Of a stretch of 64,000 nt of DNA, positions 50,396 to 64,000 are shown piece after piece. The stretch's first letter is position 1, and each line of letters begins with the position of its first letter. Source of the DNA: Pollenia angustigena (Eukaryota > Arthropoda > Insecta > Diptera > Polleniidae); contig OV884059.1 in assembly GCA_930367215.1 (NCBI GenBank), positions 231,693,803 to 231,757,802 on the forward strand, in the 5' to 3' direction. The notes beneath the pieces are model-generated. The model was not told the origin of the DNA, ran no database searches, and saw nothing but the letters and a program-made list of their open reading frames with translations. The position numbers and the translations under genes were made by a program.

Positions 50396-50712
50396 CGAAG
50401 CTACTTGGGACAAATTTTGCTAACACTAATAGGTAATAAGCTACACGGATAAGAAACAACACCTGTATGGCCAAAATGTTAAACTTTGACCCCCACTAAC
50501 TCAGAAACTTTTCGACCGATATTGTTGAAAATTTGTGTCTAAACTACTATCCAATAGGACTAACCTTGGTGCAAATTTCATCCAAATCGGAAGACATCGA
50601 TTTCAAAATTGTTTCAAAGTTTAAAATTTTTGCCATACAGGTGTTCCTTCTCATCCATGTAACTTACTACCTATTTGTGTTAGCAAAATTTGTCCCAAGC
50701 AGCTTTTTTGTA
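50396..50712. repeat. Imperfect inverted repeat, about 75-bp arms
   Basis: GGGACAAATTTTGCTAACAC (50408-) pairs with GTGTTAGCAAAATTTGTCCC (to 50698). ACACCTGTATGGCC pairs with GGCCATACAGGTGT. Arms about 80% alike around a 160-bp loop. It lies just 3' of the mariner pseudogene and may be part of its 3' region or a separate MITE. Confidence 0.75.
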
Positions 50713-61750
<11,038 letters not shown>

Positions 61751-61886
61751 CCTTAATAAATGTAAAGTTCATGTTTTTAAGGTTTGAAAATCAAACTGAT
61801 GTTTTTAATTCTTTCTTTAATCATAAACATGACCAAAAGAACAAACTTAGAGAGATAAAGAAATAATTACGTAATTTAATTTAAAA

Positions 61887-61892
61887 TTTATT
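61887..61892 (-). terminator. Polyadenylation signal of capping-enzyme gene
   Basis: AATAAA on minus, 83 nt downstream of the stop at 61975-61977, a normal spacing for a polyadenylation hexamer. Confidence 0.6.
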
Positions 61893-61974
61893 ATTTAAAA
61901 TTTCGTCTTCCTGCCTGTATGTTTGATGAATTGAATTATTTGTTTGAGTCAGTGACATTATTCTGTAAGTACAC

Positions 61975-62180
61975 TTATTGAAATTGGGGTCTAAGCTGCT
62001 GTTGGTGTTGTTGTTGATGATGAGTCTGCTGGTGTGGTTGGTGTTGAAAATGTTGATGTTGTTGTTGCTGAACATTACGTGGCGGTGGCATCATGTCATT
62101 GTCACTACGAAAACCGTAATTAGCAATATAATCTAGTAGATATTCTTTTGTAACCGGATAACGAATACTCTCAATAACAG
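61975..62180 (-). CDS. Capping enzyme last exon
   Basis: Acceptor on minus CTATTTCTAG. Encodes VIESIRYPVTKEYLLDYIAN, MMPPPR and the Q/H-rich tail. TAA at 61975-61977. The tail-to-tail gap to the DUS2 stop is 224 bp. Confidence 0.9.
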
Positions 62181-64000
62181 CTAGAAATAGAAATATAAGT
62201 AAAAAAACATGTTACTTTTCAATGAAAATATTAATATCTTATAAAACTTACATATGGCAGTATTAAAACTGTTAGGTAAGGTCTTATCAGTCCTTTCACG
62301 CATAAATTTCCATTGTATCTTATCATTTACCGTACATTCTACAATCTTATTGTCTAAATCCTTAATAGCCTTTGTAAAATTCATTTGAGCAAAAGGTTGA
62401 TCATGTCCTCCCACATATAAATGACATATTCGACGCCTTACAATGCTAAAAATAAAAATATTTTACGTGTGTTTAATGAGAATATAGAAGGTAATACTTG
62501 TAACATTTTACAATAGATAACTTCGTAGCTGATTTTTTCATACTACATATTTACAAAAGTTTCGTATGTTATAGGAAAAAAGTAACATTGTAGCAAATTT
62601 ATTTTTACGAAATACATAATTTTGTTTTTTTTTTATAAAATTGCGCTGATTTTGAATAAATTTTTTTCTAACAAAATCTTTTAACGAAAAATTATAAATT
62701 AAATTATGCGGAAATATTGTAAAATAATTTAATTCTATTGAAAATGTAGTTTTTCATTCAAATTAAATTAAAAGTTTTTTTGTTAATGCTCTTCTTAATA
62801 CACAATATGAGTCATGTAGAATGTAGTAGCAAGTGGTCCCTTATTGATATACAACACAATATTGTGGAATGTATCCACCCATAGGCCCCGGTAGGCTAGC
62901 TGGTAGCGAGCTAGTCTAACAGCGCCGGGGTTGCGGGTTCGATTCTCGCCAAAGACTCTGGTTTCTTTCCAGCAGACAAGCATATAGCTTAGCGGGATCA
63001 GCTTAGAAAATTTAAAAAAAAAAAAAAAAAAATATCATGGTTGGCGAATTTAAAATACTGTTTGGTAATAGATTAAAAAGAACGTGAACTTATTTCTTTT
63101 AATCTATTTCTTTCTTTAAATCTATTACCAAACAGTCGCATGCGCTTTTTAAATTCACCAACAACGATAAGGGTGAATATAAATCCGATTCTTTACGACA
63201 ACAACAACCAAAATAAGGCTGATTAGCGCGTTCTGTCAGCATTTCAGCAATCCATTCGGATCATCAAATGCAATCATGGTTGATTAAACAAAAATATCTA
63301 TGTATGTTGCGAAACATCAAGAGTTTATATTATCCGAGGAATTTTAGGAATATCTAAATAAAATGTAGAAATTAATAATAGCTTGGGACTCATTGTTGTC
63401 CAAAAATAATCGTTAACTTTAATATTCCTATTATTAAAAGTTGAGATATTTTTTTTTCAAAGTACTACATTACATTACAAATATTTCGATTAAATGAATC
63501 TTAAATTTGATTAGTTAAAGATGATTTTTGTTTCAATAACTATTTACTATATTCCGTACAATCTACGTCAGTTTTCGTACATATAAGGCATGGATTTTTT
63601 TAAGTTTAGGTATTTAGTACTTTTCTAACATGGCCAGTCTGTCTGTATACGCATAATTTAAAGGATCTGAAGTAATAAATAAGACATGAATATCATGCTC
63701 TTTTAATTTGTAATGTGCAAGTGTAATTTCTAAATTTGGGACAATTTAACTTTAAGGTTTTATATTTGTTTTGCTTTTTCCCTTGAACTTACCCCTGACC
63801 TTCTTCCCAAGCGATTTTCATGCGAAAATCTACAGAATTCATGTCCAACGGTTTCCATTTGAATACATCCAAACACACCCCGGCCGTATAAGGCTGTTTT
63901 GATGGTTGAAATATCAAACCATCAGGCTCGTGCAATAAGGATTTTGCAAACTTTTCACTCAATAACGATGCTGATTGTCGAATGTCCCAAAAGTCTTTGT
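61975..64000 (-). CDS. mRNA capping enzyme, C-terminal exons (gene continues beyond window)
   Basis: Three exons on minus: 63793 to beyond 64000, 62252-62445 and 61975-62180; GT-AG and in phase. The visible protein is the guanylyltransferase C-terminal part. It has HEPDGLIFQPSKQPYTAG, then VFKWKPLDMNSVDFRMKI (the WK.P...SVDF block of the nucleotidyltransferase/OB junction), a linker, and VGGHDQPFAQMNFTK. Next come DNKIVECTVNDKIQWKFMRE and RTDKTLPNSFNTA (OB-fold end), then PVTKEYLLDYI. The tail is Gln/His-rich, built of CAA/CAT codons (62000-62075), ending LRPQFQ. In animals the two-domain enzyme removes the RNA 5' gamma-phosphate and adds GMP on RNA polymerase II transcripts in the nucleus. 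The triphosphatase domain and the KxDG active site lie outside the window. Confidence 0.92.
62252..62445 (-). CDS. Capping enzyme penultimate exon
   Basis: Acceptor TTTTTAG on minus at 62446-62450, donor GTAAGT (62246-62251). Encodes RRICHLYVGGHDQPFAQM through RTDKTLPNSFNTAI, the OB-fold C-terminal part. Confidence 0.9.
62884..63032 (+). mobile_element. tRNA-derived SINE with A-tail
   Basis: The head resembles a tRNA: A-box-like TAGGCTAGCTGGTAGCG (62891-62907), a T-arm GCGGGTTCGATTCTCGC with a five-pair stem and a B box (GGTTCGATTCT), about 50 bp apart. An unrelated 60-bp body and an A18-20 tail ending at 63032 follow. No CCA end or complete acceptor stem, so it is not a functional tRNA gene. 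It lies antisense to the capping-enzyme gene, in its intron. Confidence 0.75.
63042..63161. mobile_element. 120-bp hairpin MITE
   Basis: TTGGCGAATTTAAAA (63042-) pairs with TTTTTAAATTCACCAA (to about 63161), and TACTGTTTGGTAATAGATT pairs with AATCTATTACCAAACAGT. It starts 10 bp after the SINE tail. Confidence 0.75.
63162..63786. other. Capping-enzyme intron, unassigned
   Basis: No gene or repeat boundary recognised. Confidence 0.35.
63793..64000 (-). CDS. Capping enzyme exon, continues past window edge
   Basis: Donor GTAAGT on minus (63787-63792). Encodes DFWDIRQSASLLSEKFAKSL and the DGLIF and VFKWKP blocks. The exon runs off the end of the window. Confidence 0.9.

Noticed and set aside
62884..62955. 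tRNA gene
   Set aside because: No acceptor stem and followed by a body and A-tail; a SINE fits better.

Overview
The window is eukaryotic nuclear DNA from an insect, most likely a higher fly (Diptera: Brachycera). The support is AT-rich sequence, GT-AG introns as short as 49 nt, three genes with insect-like products, and copia, Ty3/gypsy, Helitron-like, DD41D mariner, hAT-like and MITE-type repeats. The species assignment is inference from repeat and protein style. No bacterial, viral-genome, CRISPR or operon features are present.

Three host genes are supported. (1) A Rubicon homologue (RUN domain plus zinc-binding Rubicon homology domain) lies on +. It is split into five recognised exons between 13912 and 45635, with a 7.8 kb intron and a 21 kb intron, and its 5' exon(s) were not found. 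(2) A complete tRNA-dihydrouridine synthase 2 gene (five exons, 51332-61750, +, 470 codons) has an 8.8 kb third intron. (3) The 3' end of the mRNA capping enzyme gene lies on - (61975 to beyond 64000), tail-to-tail with DUS2 and 224 bp away. These genes act in autophagy/endosome control, tRNA modification and mRNA cap formation. They are neighbours, not a pathway.

Nearly everything else is nested transposable elements. 1-13.2 kb holds a degenerate copia element split by a gypsy-type element with an exact 4-bp target duplication, a duplicated copia 3' end, two copies of a 383-bp hairpin repeat and a Helitron-like element. Rubicon intron 1 is almost entirely one nest: an outer pair of TTAGGGTGGTT inverted ends encloses a long-TIR element with a cryptic conserved protein remnant, a non-LTR retrotransposon interrupted by two MITEs, and further MITEs. 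The 21-kb Rubicon intron holds gypsy and copia fragments, a Helitron-like element with a 3-monomer higher-order repeat, a hAT remnant, a C2H2 ORF remnant, and an internally deleted LTR element with a SAP-domain Gag. Between the genes are several TIR elements and a DD41D mariner pseudogene. DUS2 intron 3 carries a 5-kb TA-flanked TIR element enclosing a 1.6-kb, almost perfect palindrome with four tRNA-like modules, plus a GC-rich tandem-repeat element. The capping-enzyme intron carries a tRNA-derived SINE.

The strongest candidates for something poorly described are the long-TIR element at 17288-19708, the palindromic tRNA-module element at 54938-56561, and the higher-order repeat inside the Helitron-like element at 32722-34205. 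All family assignments were made by eye, without database searches.
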